Source: Litsea cubeba
Taxonomy: Eukaryota; Streptophyta; Magnoliopsida; Laurales; Lauraceae
NCBI GenBank assembly: GCA_012931725.1
Contig: WHSA01000965.1
Span: forward strand, 1-64,000
DNA length: 64,000 nucleotides
Reading direction: 5' to 3'
In this document: one piece after another, positions 1 through 11,878 of the stretch
Layout of the letters: every line of letters begins with the position of its first letter
How positions within the stretch are numbered: position 1 is the stretch's first letter
Translations under genes and position numbers: made by a program
The notes under the pieces: model-generated
What the model was told of the DNA's origin: nothing
Seen by the model: the letters and a program-made list of their open reading frames with translations, nothing else
Database searches by the model: none

Positions 1-1339
1 TATATTGATCGGCTATTTACTGCATAGTAAAACAATCGTATAAATTTGCACAAAGATACCAAAGAAGCAAAAATCTGATGGATTGAACTTGGAGTAGCTC
101 GCATAATTAATTTCGATGTTATCTCATGTCTGTTTATTCATCCGTATCTAAACTTGATGGTTTCACTCACTCGATTGAAGAGTGGCAAAAGCAAGAATTG
201 ATAATTCATATGCTCAACCGCATGCATACGATACTAACCTGCGTTCTTAAAAGAAAACAAATCCAAACTTCATCTTGCAAAACATTTTGGAAATTGTGGG
301 ACACATTATCATAACCTACAAACAGGTCTACAAGCTTTCTCTGTGAGTTGAATCATGTTCCCTGCCAATGTTGTTGGCCATTTTCATTATCTTTACGAAA
401 TTTTGAAATCAATAAGATTACATTATTCTACACTTGTCCCACATTATTAGACACATCGACAACGAATTTGGACAAGGCATGAATTGCTTCCTGCAGCTCA
501 TCCATTCCCTTAGTTTGAGAAGTCTTCAGAAGCAAGGTTCCAATCCTCAAACTAAACACAGAAATTGAAACCTACTGTGTTACCAAATTTGATGTAAACC
601 TGAACTCTGAAAAACCTTGATCGCCCTGTTTTGAATCCTAGGTAAGAATAAAGGAAACAGGACAGAAGGCCTATAAAGAATCATAAACGGAAAGGATTAC
701 AAATTATAGATATATATATCCAAATACTTAAAGCCATTTATATAGGATGGAAAGGGAAGAGAACCACAAAAAACTCTGATCAAGAAACCCTTTCAACCAG
801 CAATATTCTCCTGTAAGACAGTGATATAGAGTAACTCAATATATTGTTGTGTAATTTTTTAATGAGATTCAGAGGATGTCCGAACGTCCTTGTAATATGA
901 CTTCCACAGTTCCCTTCCACTAGATGGCCCTTGTATAAGTTAGAGTCTTTCAGATAAAAGAACTGTGGACTCTATAGATAATTTCCTACTTAAGAGTTTC
1001 TAATCCAGGATAGTCTTACAAAACACAATTTATGAACATACTTATAAGGCCACTTACACTACGATACATGCCAATCATGGAGGAAAGGTAGGTAGAAAGG
1101 CCTACATGCGTAGAGTTGGGTCAAACATGACTGAGGTTCCGAAACTATGACATTTTTTATCATTTAGGTAAAGACAATCTTGTGATGATTCATATCAATG
1201 GTGAATAACCATTGAGTGCATGTCTATTCAATTTTTTTTCTCAGGTTTAGTGTTGGTGCAAGGCTTGAGTTGGTCATAGGTGGGCCCACATAAGAGTTCT
1301 TAACTTTTAAACTTGCGAGCATTTCTCACTAGAAATATG

Positions 1340-1373
1340 CACACACACACGCACACAAACACACACACACACA
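1340..1373. repeat. CA/GT microsatellite
   Basis: A run of CA dinucleotides with single-base interruptions. The same position in the flank at 63030-63060 carries a run of slightly different length, so the locus varies between array copies. Confidence 0.9.
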
Positions 1374-2534
1374 AGCAATGATTTTTGCGCATGTTTGCAC
1401 CATAGGCACAAATTGGGCTATCGGACCCACCTAGTTTGCACGACAATCATGGGGGTTTGGGATGGATTGATCTTATCAACCCATAAGCTATGCAAATGGT
1501 CAACCCCGTCACATTATCCTTACCCTTGATATTCTGCCCTCAAATTTTAATGGTCCTAAGACATTGGCATTTTGTTGTGTTCAATCCAACGAGTGAGCAA
1601 CATTTCAGTGGGTGTCGAAATTGTGGTGAGAGGCCAATTCATGGGAAGAAGGCAGTAAGTGTAGTGAGTGCCAGTGTTTGATGTCGTCAGTGGGCTAGGT
1701 GAAACATTAGAGGTGTTCATTGTTCTCACCAAATTACATGATTGATGATACTACAACTCAATTGGAATTCTAGGTTTCAGGATACTCGCTCTCTTTGTTA
1801 TACTTGTTTAACATCTCCTCCTTCCCTTATCAGATCCATACCTTGTGTGGATAATTATATGAAGAGAAGATCAATCTCCCTTTCGAATTTGAGTGTTCGA
1901 TCTTCTACATTTTCTTTATCATGCTGTAAAATTTATCCTTGTTAGCATCATAGAATACACAAGACCTGCAGTTTTATGCTTGGCTAGTTAATCTTGCTTT
2001 GAGTGGATATGTCTGCAAATTAAAAGTACATTTCATTATAGATTGAGATTTTATTCAAGTGATTATTGTTTGTAACGAATGAATGTTGTGGTTGGTATAA
2101 TATTTTGTTTTCTTGCATTTTGGCTGTTTTGGTGGTTTCTTCCAAATGACTGAAGCTTTAATTCATTTTGTCCACTTGTCAAATTTTGGAGGAGGATTTA
2201 CAATATTAGTTTTTCCTTAGATGTTGTAGATATGTTGTGCTGAACATAGATGCAACCTGGACATTTAAGTACAATCTAAGTGATCAAAATGTGTTTTACA
2301 TATGCATACTTTTTCTTCTTTTCTCAATAGTATCTTCATTTTTTTTTTCATTTTATTCTCCCACTCCACTCTATGTACCTGAATTCTTTGTTAATCAGGG
2401 GTTTCATTTCTTGTAATGCATGTACTCATTAATAGAAAGATGATCCTCTTGTTACTCTCTTTATATATTTGTAACTTCTTAAAATTGTAAATTTGATCAA
2501 CTAGCTTATCCACATTGAACTTCTTAAATTTCAG

Positions 2535-2591
2535 GCTTTCAACTTTTGGATAAGAGCATCAATGGAATAATAGGAGGAAGCTGCCTACAAG
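2535..2591 (+). other. Putative 57-bp exon, F0 copy (donor damaged)
   Basis: The segment begins directly after aaatttcag and ends with ctacaag. It is conserved at 21373-21429 and 30025-30081 and more weakly at 39409. In those copies it is bounded by an acceptor AG and, at 21429 and 30081, by a gtaag donor. Here two or three extra bases separate the end from gtaag. It has no long reading frame (an atggaataa start-stop occurs inside), so a 5' UTR exon is the more likely reading. I infer this from splice-site conservation alone. Confidence 0.4.
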
Positions 2592-2782
2592 GCCGTAAGA
2601 CTGATACCAAAAAAAAAGGTAAGACTGATACCAGAAAGACATCAACTTGATTTTTATCCACATGATCCAAACCCAGTGGAAAGCGGAAGAAGAAAGTGGA
2701 AAAATAAATAAAAAATAAAAACAGAGATACACTAAGTAGAACAGGTGCATGCCAATCCCATCATATTAATGTCTTTAATCAT

Positions 2783-2830
2783 ATGTGTGTGTGTGGAGGG
2801 AGGGAGGGAGAGAGAGAGAGAGAGAGAGAG
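2783..2830. repeat. Compound GT / GGGA / GA microsatellite
   Basis: A short GT run passes into GGGA repeats and then a GA run. The matching place in the next flank, near 30222-30262, has a GC/GT run followed by GA, so this is a conserved hypervariable site of the array unit. Confidence 0.85.
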
Positions 2831-3419
2831 TAATGGAGTGCCAAATAAGCGGTTGCAATGGCTGTAAGGTGGTCAGAGATGCTATGCTGACCATGCTAGA
2901 CATAGTTTTCTTCTTCTTCTTCCCTCTTTTTTTTTTTGTAGAATATACGGAGAGGATCTTGTTTTAAAAAAGAAATAGAGGAGAGATGTCTTGGGCTTTT
3001 GGGAGATAGCTTTATCCCTCACTTACCATAGCTTTATCCTTCATTCACCAATGGCTTTTTGAAAAAAAAAAAAACAGATTGCTACCACTAAGACAAGAAA
3101 AGCTTGTTTTGTAAATCAATCTATGAGTGCCATTTTGACTGACCGCACCGCTGTATTACATGCCAGCCCGTACCTTTTATTGTAAACGTCTACTGGCGAA
3201 GAACCTCAAACGACTCCTTGTATAACCTCTGTTATCTCCCCTCCTCTTTCTCATTGCAACATTACATAATTGGTTGAGGAAAGATTTAAATCAATACACA
3301 TCCCTCATGAACTTGATCCTTGGGCATGTCTTAACCATCTCATTACTTGAATGGTTGGCAAAGAGAAATAGCTTTTACTATTGAAGACTTGATTTCTTCT
3401 TGGAGACTATTGGTTCCTA

Positions 3420-3655
3420 AAGATTTCTTCTTGGAGACTATTGGTCCCTAAATGTGTTATTAGTATGTGCATCCTTTAATCCTTTCTTGATATATGGGTT
3501 TAGGATCATGAGGCTAGTCTAAATTGATATAGACTGAACTTCTTCTTGGAGACTATTGGTTTCTAAATGTGGTATTAATATGTGCATCCTTTAATCCTTT
3601 CTTGTTATAGGGGTTTAGGATCACGAGTCTAGTCCTAAATTGACCCAGACTAAAG
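3420..3655. repeat. Tandem duplication of about 117 bp inside the array flank
   Basis: Two direct copies begin with ttcttcttggagactattgg and each end with a tagtctaaattga or tagtcctaaattga block. A related two-copy structure sits at about 30785-31005 in the F2 flank. The duplication is therefore older than the duplication of the array units, although the second array copy lost the first part of one unit. Confidence 0.75.
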
Positions 3656-4615
3656 TTCAAAATTTCCTGGTTATGACTTTGTGGTCAACTCAGATCTGAC
3701 ATCGATCAGACCAAACATCGCCCCAGACTCAAAACACTTGGGTTGGGTCCGTCAGTTAATTTTTTAAACAAGCATCCATTGCCATCCTTGTGACTTGATG
3801 ATATATGTTTACTATTATTTGCACCATTTGGTGGTTTTGTGTTTCTATTGTTATTGTAAAAGGTTGCCGGAGTGATTCATACTTGTAGAGTATTGTGAGA
3901 AGTTGCTTGCCCTTTATTAAGAAATTTTTTCTTCATATTTCCTATGATCATGTCAGTTTTTTGTCTCATTATTCACTTGAATATCACAATGATGTGATTG
4001 GAAATGTTAAGTATAATTTGCCTTCTAGTTGTGAGCAGAATGAAATGTCAACCACCTTCCAACTGTGCTATGAGTCCTCTAAGAATTGTAGTTCCATTAC
4101 AAGACTTTCTTAATCATTCCACAAATAGAAGTTGTTTCACGACAAACTTAATTTTATAGAGAAAAGCTACACATCCACCCTAACGTGTGTCAGCCAATCG
4201 ATCTAAACTACTTCACTAACCATAATGTTCAAACTTGAAAACAAATGATGCAAGTGATACTATTCCCATTTAGACTAATTTTGATGGATGTGGCTAAAGT
4301 CAGAAGTTAGTACTTACCTTCATCTCTGTTTGTCGATGCCAACCTCTATACTTGACACCTAATAAGAGATTTGTTCCCATCCACGTAATTGAATTTCATC
4401 CACCTAATAAGAGAGACTCTACCTCACTTCTTTCTATCTGTAGGTGGGCCTACGATAGGAGTCCATAAATTTGTGTCCATCAACATACAGGGAAATTTAC
4501 TATTTATTTTATTGTTATAATTAGATTCAATTAGGACTCTCATCCAGGAAGTTATTTGTGTAGTTTTATTGTTTAATTAGTGTCTGCCTTGAGTCGTAGA
4601 TAGTTGGAAAGGGAA

Positions 4616-7398
4616 TGTTACACCCGTCCCGTCGAGTTAATCAATATTAACTCTAATTAATTGACGGTTTAATGCTAATTAACCATGTTTGATTGTGCTA
4701 ATTATGGTTTATGACCAATGAGCGAAATTAGTCTCAAATGATTGATTTGAGCTAATGAACTGAGATTTAAGGTAATTGAGTTGGTTTTCGACTCAAACAA
4801 GAAAAGACAGAAACTTTTCCATAATACGGATTTTCGGGTATTTTGTCGAATACGTCGACTCTTGATAGCAACGCGTATATCTCAAAGAGTAGTAAACTTT
4901 CATAATAGAGTTGAGTCCAATTGACTTAAAACGAATCAAATAAGCTTTCATTTGACTTAAATTGTAATTGAAGAAAATGAATGAGGGTTGAGTGGAAAAT
5001 AACGTATTTTGTCGAATACGGTAACTCTTGATACCAACACGCGTATCTCAAAGAGTACGTTAAGTTTCATAATTGGCTTGACTGCATTTGACTTCGAATG
5101 GGTCAAATGAGTTTTCATTTGACTCAAAATGTAAATAGAGAATGAGAAGGAGGACTAGGGTGTCAAAAGGAAGGTTTACATAAACGGTTGGAGATGAAAC
5201 TCCAAATAAGTTCATTCACACATTTTTCAAGCCCAAGTGTTTGAGGAGCAAGTCCTAGGCTCTTCTCCCTTCTTTCTTTCCTTCAATCTCTTCAAGAGTT
5301 GGAGCTTCGCAAGTGGTTTTTGAAGAAGAAGTGTAGTACTTCATCTTCTTCACCAAGATTTCTCATTTGTTTGGGAGTTTGAGTGGGAGAGGGAGCGCAA
5401 GTTACTTTCCATAAAAGCTACAATAGTAGTTATATATGTGTTTACTGAACTTGTAAGTTCTATTAAGTGATTGAAGTGGTTTCTATCAATATATATATAT
5501 ATATAGCTCATAGAAACGCTAGTTTGAATGGTGTCCTTGATGTTAGGTTGTGAGAGGGGTATTGGGAAGGGGATTTTTGATCTCAAATCAAGCTAAGCAA
5601 AAGGCCTTTTGTTAATTGATCTCCAAGCAAAGGCAAATATGCTCATTTCTAATGATTTAAGATGCTAATGGAGTTGTTAGAGCTCAAGGAGCTCACATTC
5701 ATAATTTCGCTTCAGAAATTCTGAAGCTCTGGACACAATTCGGTTAACCAAAGGGTGACCGAACTCATTGAGAGTTCTGAGTGGAGAATGTGAGCCTTCT
5801 GGTTTAGCAACCGAAGGTAACTGTACTACTGTTCGGTTAATCGACAGGTAGAGTTCGGTAAACCGAACAGGTAATAGGATGTACCTGTAGGTTCTCAGAA
5901 ACTTGAGGTTTCTGGATTTCTGACCGAAGTTAACAATGGTCTAACCGGGCATGTTCAGTTAACCGAGGTGTTAACCGAGTTTAGAGTTAGAATTGACAGA
6001 AAATGGTGAGCTGTTGGAAAGCTGACCGTAGGTAACCAAGATGAATTCGGCTAACCGAGTGTCACTGTTCAGTTAACCGACAAGTAACCGAACTAGGAAA
6101 AAATGGAGATTGAAGTCTAATTTCCCAGTATAAAAAGCCTATTGAATTAGAATGTTGTTTCCAAATATTCATGCCTCCATACGTGTTAATTAAGGGGACT
6201 CTAATGTACAAATTACATAAATAAGATGATGTTCATAAAAAATAGCACGTGTATTAGATAACCAATGGTTACACCTGAATGGTTGGTTGGAACTGAGAAA
6301 GAAATGAGTAGAATTGTTCGTTATCTTCATTGTCTCATTGAATTGCATTCATATACTTGAGTCTAATGTGATTGTTGTTAATGTTGTTCCTTTCAATTGG
6401 TTGAATTGAAATATTGAATTGAATTGACTCATGTGTCTGGCACTACATAGCGGTTCTGATTAAAGCTCATTATGGAGCAGAAAAGAATTAATGAATGAAT
6501 TAATGAACTAATCCTACTGCAGTAGATGGACTGGGGCATTCCAGAGCTCCGTGATGATGCCAGTGATCTCTGATCCAGACACTGGTAGATCCCACATTAT
6601 TGAATAAAAGTTACTTAATGAAGAGTAAATATTGAATTAACATAATGTTATGAATAAATAATATTGACTAAATTCCGTTAACGGATAAATGAATGCTTCC
6701 TTTTGGAAGAAATGAAATGAAATGCTATTGTAGTTGCCAACTAGTAATTGTCGTTACTTGAGTCTGAATGCACATGTTATTATCATTGCACTAATTGTCT
6801 AGAATTGGACATTGATTATAGAATTGTTTAATTGATAGATTGAACAGATTTAGTATATGTATTAACAAGTACTATTTTATATCTGTGTATACATTACTGA
6901 ACCGTCGTGTTCACTAGTGTTATTGATGACATTACAGGTCCAGTTGCCCGTGCCGGTCCTGCAGAGGTCGCGCTGCCAGCGGAGGAGGCCGCTCAGATTC
7001 CTCCAAAAGGATTGATAGAGTGGACTTGACGAGATATCATTGATTTGATATTCGAGTGTGAGAACATTGATAGAAACTTTTGAATGAAATTGTTTTGAAA
7101 TACCTTTTGGTATAGTTATTTGAGGAACTTTAGTACTGGTTGAATGTCCAGTGGTTGACGTAAACAGTAAGTGTAAATGTGTATATAGAAATTTACTTTT
7201 GGTAAAGGACTCGTACAATTAGAATTGATATCAATGAATGTATTTTCCGTAAAGATATACATTTGACAGGTATGAAAGTATGCTTATCCCTTGTGGATTT
7301 CGTTTTAATTTCGGTTAATTCGGAGTTTACGGGAGTAAGTATGGGTCGCGACTCAGAGTTTTTCCGGATTAATCAGATCTCGGGCTTGGGTCGTGACA
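4616..7398 (+). mobile_element. Solo LTR, 2.78 kb, probably Ty3/gypsy
   Basis: The ends are TGTTACACCCG... and ...GGGTCGTGACA, a TG...CA pair typical of plant Ty3/gypsy LTRs. It is flanked by ggaa on both sides (4612-4615 and 7399-7402). The array flank at 32755-32775 shows the same site without an insertion, which confirms both boundaries. No coding frame, primer binding site or second LTR is present, so it is a solo LTR left by LTR-LTR recombination. Inside are an internal direct duplication (about 4840-4915 and 4998-5070, each holding a tcttgatancaac...tctcaaagagta block) and a cluster of TCGGTTAACCGA-type palindromes at about 5738-6095. I read the orientation as + from the end sequences. 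The exact lineage is inferred. Confidence 0.8.
5738..6095. repeat. Cluster of GGTTAACC-type palindromic motifs inside the solo LTR
   Basis: At least eight short motifs of the form (t)cggttaaccga, gttaaccga or ctaaccga recur at irregular spacing of 20-60 bp. Clusters of palindromes are known in some plant LTRs, where they lie in the upstream regulatory part. That these are promoter or protein-binding sites is inference. Confidence 0.6.
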
Positions 7399-7606
7399 GG
7401 AATTGAGATGAGTCGCCATGTTTCAGCCAAATACTATAGAAAACAGTCAAAAGACATTTGATGGATGAGAGAGGAGAGTTCTTGGAATAATAAATTTGAT
7501 AATTTTATTTCTACAACTTCAATTCTTTGTAGAGGTTGGAAACAATCTTGAATTGGATTGATGTGACTTGTGAGACAAATACTGGGCATGAATCCCATTG
7601 GTTGGG
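7399..7606. repeat. Short remainder of array flank F0
   Basis: After the solo LTR the flank resumes (attgagatgagtcgccat, compare attgggatgagttgccat at 32766) and stays alignable for about 60 bp. Beyond about 7470 I see no similarity to the array and no gene. Confidence 0.6.
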
Positions 7607-7729
7607 GAACCGGATCTCCTGTTTGGACCAGACAGGGATGACACGCAAGGGGGCGGATGAGGTGTTTCTCTTTCATCCGCCCCCTTATGTGTCGCCCCCT
7701 GTTTGGTCCAAACAAGGAATCCGTTTATG
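7607..7729. mobile_element. Hairpin MITE, 123 bp, 9-bp target duplication (Mutator-like)
   Basis: The two halves are inverted copies of about 50 bp around a loop of about ten bases. The left half reads ggatctcctgtttggacc and the right half carries its complement, with agggggcggatga/tcatccgccccct at the centre. The direct repeat ttggttggg lies at 7598-7606 and 7730-7738. A 9-bp duplication and a near-full-length fold-back suggest a non-autonomous Mutator-like element. The element has no coding capacity; open frames running through it on both strands are by-products. Confidence 0.75.
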
Positions 7730-8364
7730 TTGGTTGGGATTTTTTCTCATGTTTCTTTGTGCTGAGTTTATGCTTAAACTTACTAACAGTATGATAGCAG
7801 GGACAAACATATTGAGATATGAAGTGTATTTCGAGACTTCGATTTGTCATGTTAATGCTGATACCAAATCAGTACAAAGGTGGAGTGATCTTTCCATGTA
7901 CAACTATCCAGGAAAGGTAAGCCTCGTACCTGGAAGTTATCTTCCTTTTGTTGAGCTGCAGAGCATTACTCTGTAATGGGGAATGTTAATGTTGAAAAAT
8001 CATTCCGTGGAAATTGTAGATAAATTAAAATTAAAAAATAAATAATTTGAGGAAAGAAATAACCGAACAATTGGCAGCTGAATCACGTCTTTGAAGACAC
8101 TTTATTTAGGTAGATTTTGCCCCCACACTGGTGCAATGGATTTCACAGAGGGATTTATTGGGTGAGAAATGCCTTACCCGGACAACCCTTATATAAAGGG
8201 TCTCGGGTAACATATGTGCATGTGGGCCGGGCCCGCCCGCCACGCAACGCACAGCCCTGTCGCCTCACCACGCATGGATGGCGCGCGTGTGGTCACAACT
8301 ACCTAAGCTCACTACCGAAACAAACACCATAGGGATAAGTGAAATTATTAATAAATGACTCTTA
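7730..8364. other. No recognisable gene
   Basis: The stretch contains the tail of an open frame (7536-7976) of unknown nature that starts outside and runs through the hairpin MITE, so I do not call it a gene. Around 8172-8208 an imperfect inverted repeat (ttacccggacaaccctta ... taaagggtctcgggtaa) surrounds a TATATA centre. It may be the promoter part of an old LTR, since GC-rich sequence follows to 8300. Nothing more can be supported. Confidence 0.4.
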
Positions 8365-8545
8365 TGCTTTGTTTGTTATAAGAATTCAGAATTCCAAACC
8401 ATATGAAAAGGCACTTTGGAAATCCCACATTTGGAATGCTAGAGGGGAGTTGAGCAATTAGAATTCTAATTTGGGGGTAGCATTTGGAATTCTCAGAATT
8501 CTCCCAGATAAGAATTCTCACATTTCTTCCAAACAAACGGGGCCC
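8365..8545. mobile_element. Tourist-like MITE, 181 bp, TTA target duplication
   Basis: The terminal regions are inverted: left tgctttgtttg...agaattc and right gaattct...caaacaaacggggccc, with repeated gaattc/agaattct blocks inside both arms. TTA lies at 8362-8364 and 8546-8548. The TTA duplication and a G-rich GTTTG-containing end fit the PIF/Harbinger (Tourist) type. The left end is eroded compared with the right. Confidence 0.65.
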
Positions 8546-10070
8546 TTAAGAGTTCTCCACAAACCGATGTGAGACTTCAATAAAATAAAGAAAAGAGAAA
8601 AAAAGTACTTTAATCCATTAGGCAACCAATAGTTAATTGCATATATGCTGAGTTGGTTAGCGTTGTTGGCAAGACCGCATGTATTATCTTATAAGATCTG
8701 TTTTCAAGCCTGTTGCTATATTGCATCGTGCCTATCTAGCAGACTCGATCAAGCCTCTTCAGTCTTCAAGCTCTTGATTTTTTAAAAGAACTGCTCCTGT
8801 ACCCCTCTTCTTGATTTTCCAATTGTCTTCATCACCCATTGCTGCACAGGCATATGAGATGGTCCAAAAGTCTTGAGTTGCTCCATGCTCGAGAGGACGA
8901 CTTGGTGGAGACAAACCGCAACAGAAAGCCATCATGTCCTGGGGCAGGAGTCCAAAACCCATTACACCTCCATGGCTTTTGATAAAGAAAACATCCTAGA
9001 CATGCTTTGGCTCTCATAATTTGGGTTTAATCTTTCCTACTCCTAAGTCCTAATTCTATTCAGTTTCACATTTGCTTGTCTAATTTCAAATTCTACATCG
9101 TTCAAAACATAATTTTCCACCATTCAATTCCAAACGAAAGGTCCTTAGATTCCATTCATCACATGGCCATGGAAACCATAGAAAGAGTTCTGATTGGATG
9201 ATCCTATCTGATCTCTTAAGCTCAAAGTTGGTCGTGCGGCAATCACAAGTGCAAAATGATGTTGAGTTTGCAAAGTGGGCCTAGTGCTTGGGCCTGGACC
9301 TCCATGGAAGTCTTCCTTTTGAGCCACGTCCACCAAAGATGGAGTTTATACTTCGTAAACTGTCTACATATTGAATTGCTAAGGTACTCTACTAGGAAAT
9401 GGAATGGAATTGTGACAAGTTTTATTTATCTCATACTTTTCACCAACGTCAATTTTGCAAGATGTTCATTGTTTTGAGCTCCATTCTATTGACTTTTATG
9501 GGTTTAGGAATATCATGTTCACATTTAGGAGTCCTTTCAGTTAGTTGGACCAAGGATAAGGTTCATTTTTGTCAACCTTCCACATTTGAAGTACTCACAT
9601 AATTGCAATTTTATTCTGTTAATGGTGTTTCTATTGGGATTTTAATAGGTTTTTTTCTTTTCCTTTTCACATAATCATATAGGTATGATTGAATCCAATC
9701 AGGTTTTGATCACCTCATTGCTACTATAGCTTTGAATGAAAACTGAAGCATCATAGCTTTCTATACTTTGTAAATTTAGGAATCATGCTGATGGGTGTCA
9801 AGCTAGCAATGTTCTTCAGATTTCCAGCTCCATGTTCATCCAAAGCCTTGAATTTCTGACTCGCCCAAGCTTAATTATTCTGCTGCCATTGCATCAACTA
9901 GCTTTCTGCTTGAAATCTTGGAATTTGGCTAATCTTAGACACAATTGTGATAAAGAAAATTTGTAACGGTGATGCTAGAAATGTCCAACCTGTATACTTT
10001 CACGCCATAGATAAAGGAGAGGGACTGATTTGCTATGGGTCTGTTTGTTTCATGTAATTAAAATCCTATG
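8546..10070. other. Intergenic, no gene recognised
   Basis: Both strands hold only short open frames (8759-9017 minus and 9145-9602 on both strands). None shows a known domain, a sensible start context or a second copy in the window. Base composition is unremarkable. A gggtctgtttgttt motif at 10037 resembles a Tourist-like terminus, and an agaacagacc complement near 11058 could be its partner, split by the solo LTR at 10071. That pairing is weak. Confidence 0.4.
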
Positions 10071-11002
10071 TGTGTGGGGATATTTCCGAACTCACTAGAG
10101 TCCCGGCCAGATGCTCCACCTCGGGCTCCCGCACCAGCTAGTCCATCTCGGAAAGGCTCAGCTCAGCCTCCACCAGCTCGGCCAAGTGCTCCCACTTCGG
10201 TCAAAGCCTCATCTCGGCTACACGCACTCGGCACCAGGGCGCCAGCCGAACTCTAGGTCACTCCGGACCTCGGCAGCAGGGTCAAGGCACCAACCAATAT
10301 CACCACCCTCGCAAGACATCTCGGTCTCAGCCGCATATCTTAGCTCCATCTCGGCCAGGTTGCTCCCGACCTCGGTCCATGCCTCCAGCTCGGCCAGGTC
10401 GCTCTCGACCTGGGCCCCCCGACCTCGGCAAGACACCCTGACCTCGGTCACAATGCCAGAGCTAGCCCAGGCAAGGGCTGACAGCTGTCCTCCCATGGAC
10501 GCTCAAGCTATCTACAGCACATGCGACAAGACAAGGGCACCGCCCATATCCTCTGACAGCCACCCATGCCGCCCATGCTTCTTGACAGATCAGCGTCCGC
10601 AGACGCCATAGAAGGCTACGATGAGACCACGCCTCCCTAGTACCTCTAACAAGGTGGGCTATGACAAGACAGTCAACCACCTCCTTGCCTCCTCTCTTTT
10701 TTTATATAAACGCAGCTACAACATCAGATTAAGGGGAGGCCAACGAATACACCACATGCTGGTACGCCATCTTCCTCCCAAAATCTCCATCCTACTATCC
10801 AGTCCTGTAACTGACTTAGGCATCGGAGAGCCCTGCGTTGCCCACAACCAGGGTCCTCTCACCCTGCTCTTCTTCTTCTTCTCAGGTTTCAAGCAGGCAA
10901 CGGTTATTCCATCTTCATTCTATAAGGAGCAGCAGCCTCCATCCTCCCTCAGTGAGTCTCAAAATCACTACCCCCGGGTTTGTGAGTTTTTGTGCACCTA
11001 CA
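10071..11002 (+). mobile_element. Solo LTR, 932 bp, Ty3/gypsy Tat-like
   Basis: The LTR runs from TGTGTGGGGATATTTCC to GTGCACCTACA and is flanked by a perfect 5-bp duplication, ctatg, at 10066-10070 and 11003-11007. The first 550 bp are GC-rich with many ctcgg/tcggc repeats. A tttatataaa TATA box is near 10700. Downstream, ctgacttaggcatcggag is the conserved U5-region phrase of plant Tat-lineage Ty3/gypsy LTRs (knowledge of the family). No internal sequence or second LTR is present. The open frames 10111-10611, 10218-10496 and 10621-11028 are products of the GC-rich composition and are not genes. Confidence 0.85.
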
Positions 11003-11878
11003 CTATGAATTCTAGGACTTTCTATTAGTGTATAAAAATGAAGAAACGAAGAAGAACAGACCAAAAAAAACCATCGAAGAATCTTCCCTTGAAGAGAACA
11101 TGAATCAAGGGGAATTGTATGCGGGGGTTGGCTTTGGCAGGTATGGTCTTGGGTTACTGAAGCCAGGTCAAAGAAATTTCTCTTAATGAAATATTTCTGA
11201 AATATATATTTAAAAAATTAAAATTCTTGCTCACAGAAAAATAATAGAAAAGAAAATTTGACATAAATTAATTATTTAAGAAAAACATTAAAAATTTAAA
11301 ATCATGTATTCAATCCAATTTAACTCATAAACTAGTAATAAATTATCCCCCAAAATGATAAAATGAACTCGTATTGATATCCATATCCAATAACATTCAA
11401 GAATGGGCCTAGATGATTAGGAAAGAATTGCAAATTACATGATTTTAACAAATTTACTTGTAAGCATATTATTATAATTAAAAAATAAATTACATAATTT
11501 TCTTAAATTTCAAAATATGGGTTTGATGATTTCATCATTCAGATGTAATTTACTGTTTAGTTGTCAATCATATGTAAATGCATATGAGGGTGACATTAAT
11601 ATTATAAAATATACCATTGTATATTAATGCATAAGAATGTGTTAATTAAAATTTGTGGAGATCCCATTAATAGGGCATGAATTCCATTAGAGCAGCCCCA
11701 TTGTAGGTTCCACTCCTTGCACTTACGTGAAGTATGTGGGAGACCACTTATTGATTTCGGGCTATGAGAAAAGGAAATGATAAATTAGGTAGACATCCTT
11801 CAGTATCGTGTTATAAAGTCTCTAGTACAGAGACTTAATGTTTAAGACCTAGAGTCCCTTGCACATGGGATTAATTCA
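11003..11878. other. AT-rich intergenic stretch, no gene recognised
   Basis: Apart from the target duplication at its left edge the region is AT-rich, with scattered short A and T runs. It has no open frame worth calling and no repeat shared with the rest of the window. Confidence 0.5.

Larger units (their letters stand above)
1..4615. repeat. Array flank F0 (downstream flank of a gene copy lying left of the window)
   Basis: No gene is recognisable here. The stretch is colinear with the sequence after gene copies C1, C2, C3 and C6. Shared landmarks are a gatcggctatttactgca motif at 7, an acceptor-like junction before gctttcaacttttggata at 2535, and gttgccggagtgattcat near 3864 (matching 31219). 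It therefore looks like the 3' flank of a further copy outside the window. It is closest to 61678-64000 and clearly more diverged from the flanks at 16.4, 22.6 and 28.3 kb. Short open frames such as 126-314 and 1742-1945 are not kept intact between copies, so I do not call them genes. The flank is split by the solo LTR at 4616-7398 and resumes for about 100 bp after it. Confidence 0.8.

Noticed and set aside
1742..1945. Frame repeated at 63428 and, in altered form, at 29194
   Set aside because: Copies differ by indels in the older flanks and the frame is not preserved in F1 or F3; I attribute its presence at both ends to their recent common origin.
7536..7976. 146-residue frame
   Set aside because: It runs through a 123-bp hairpin MITE; the parts on either side do not resemble any known protein or each other's codon use.
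8172..8208. Palindromic ttaccc...gggtaa sequence as a terminator or RNA gene
   Set aside because: It has no T tail, no conserved partner and is in a plant genome, where such terminators are not expected; it is more likely part of an old LTR.
10111..10611. 166-residue frame in the GC-rich block
   Set aside because: It lies wholly inside a solo LTR with a perfect target duplication; overlapping frames are open on the other strand as well.
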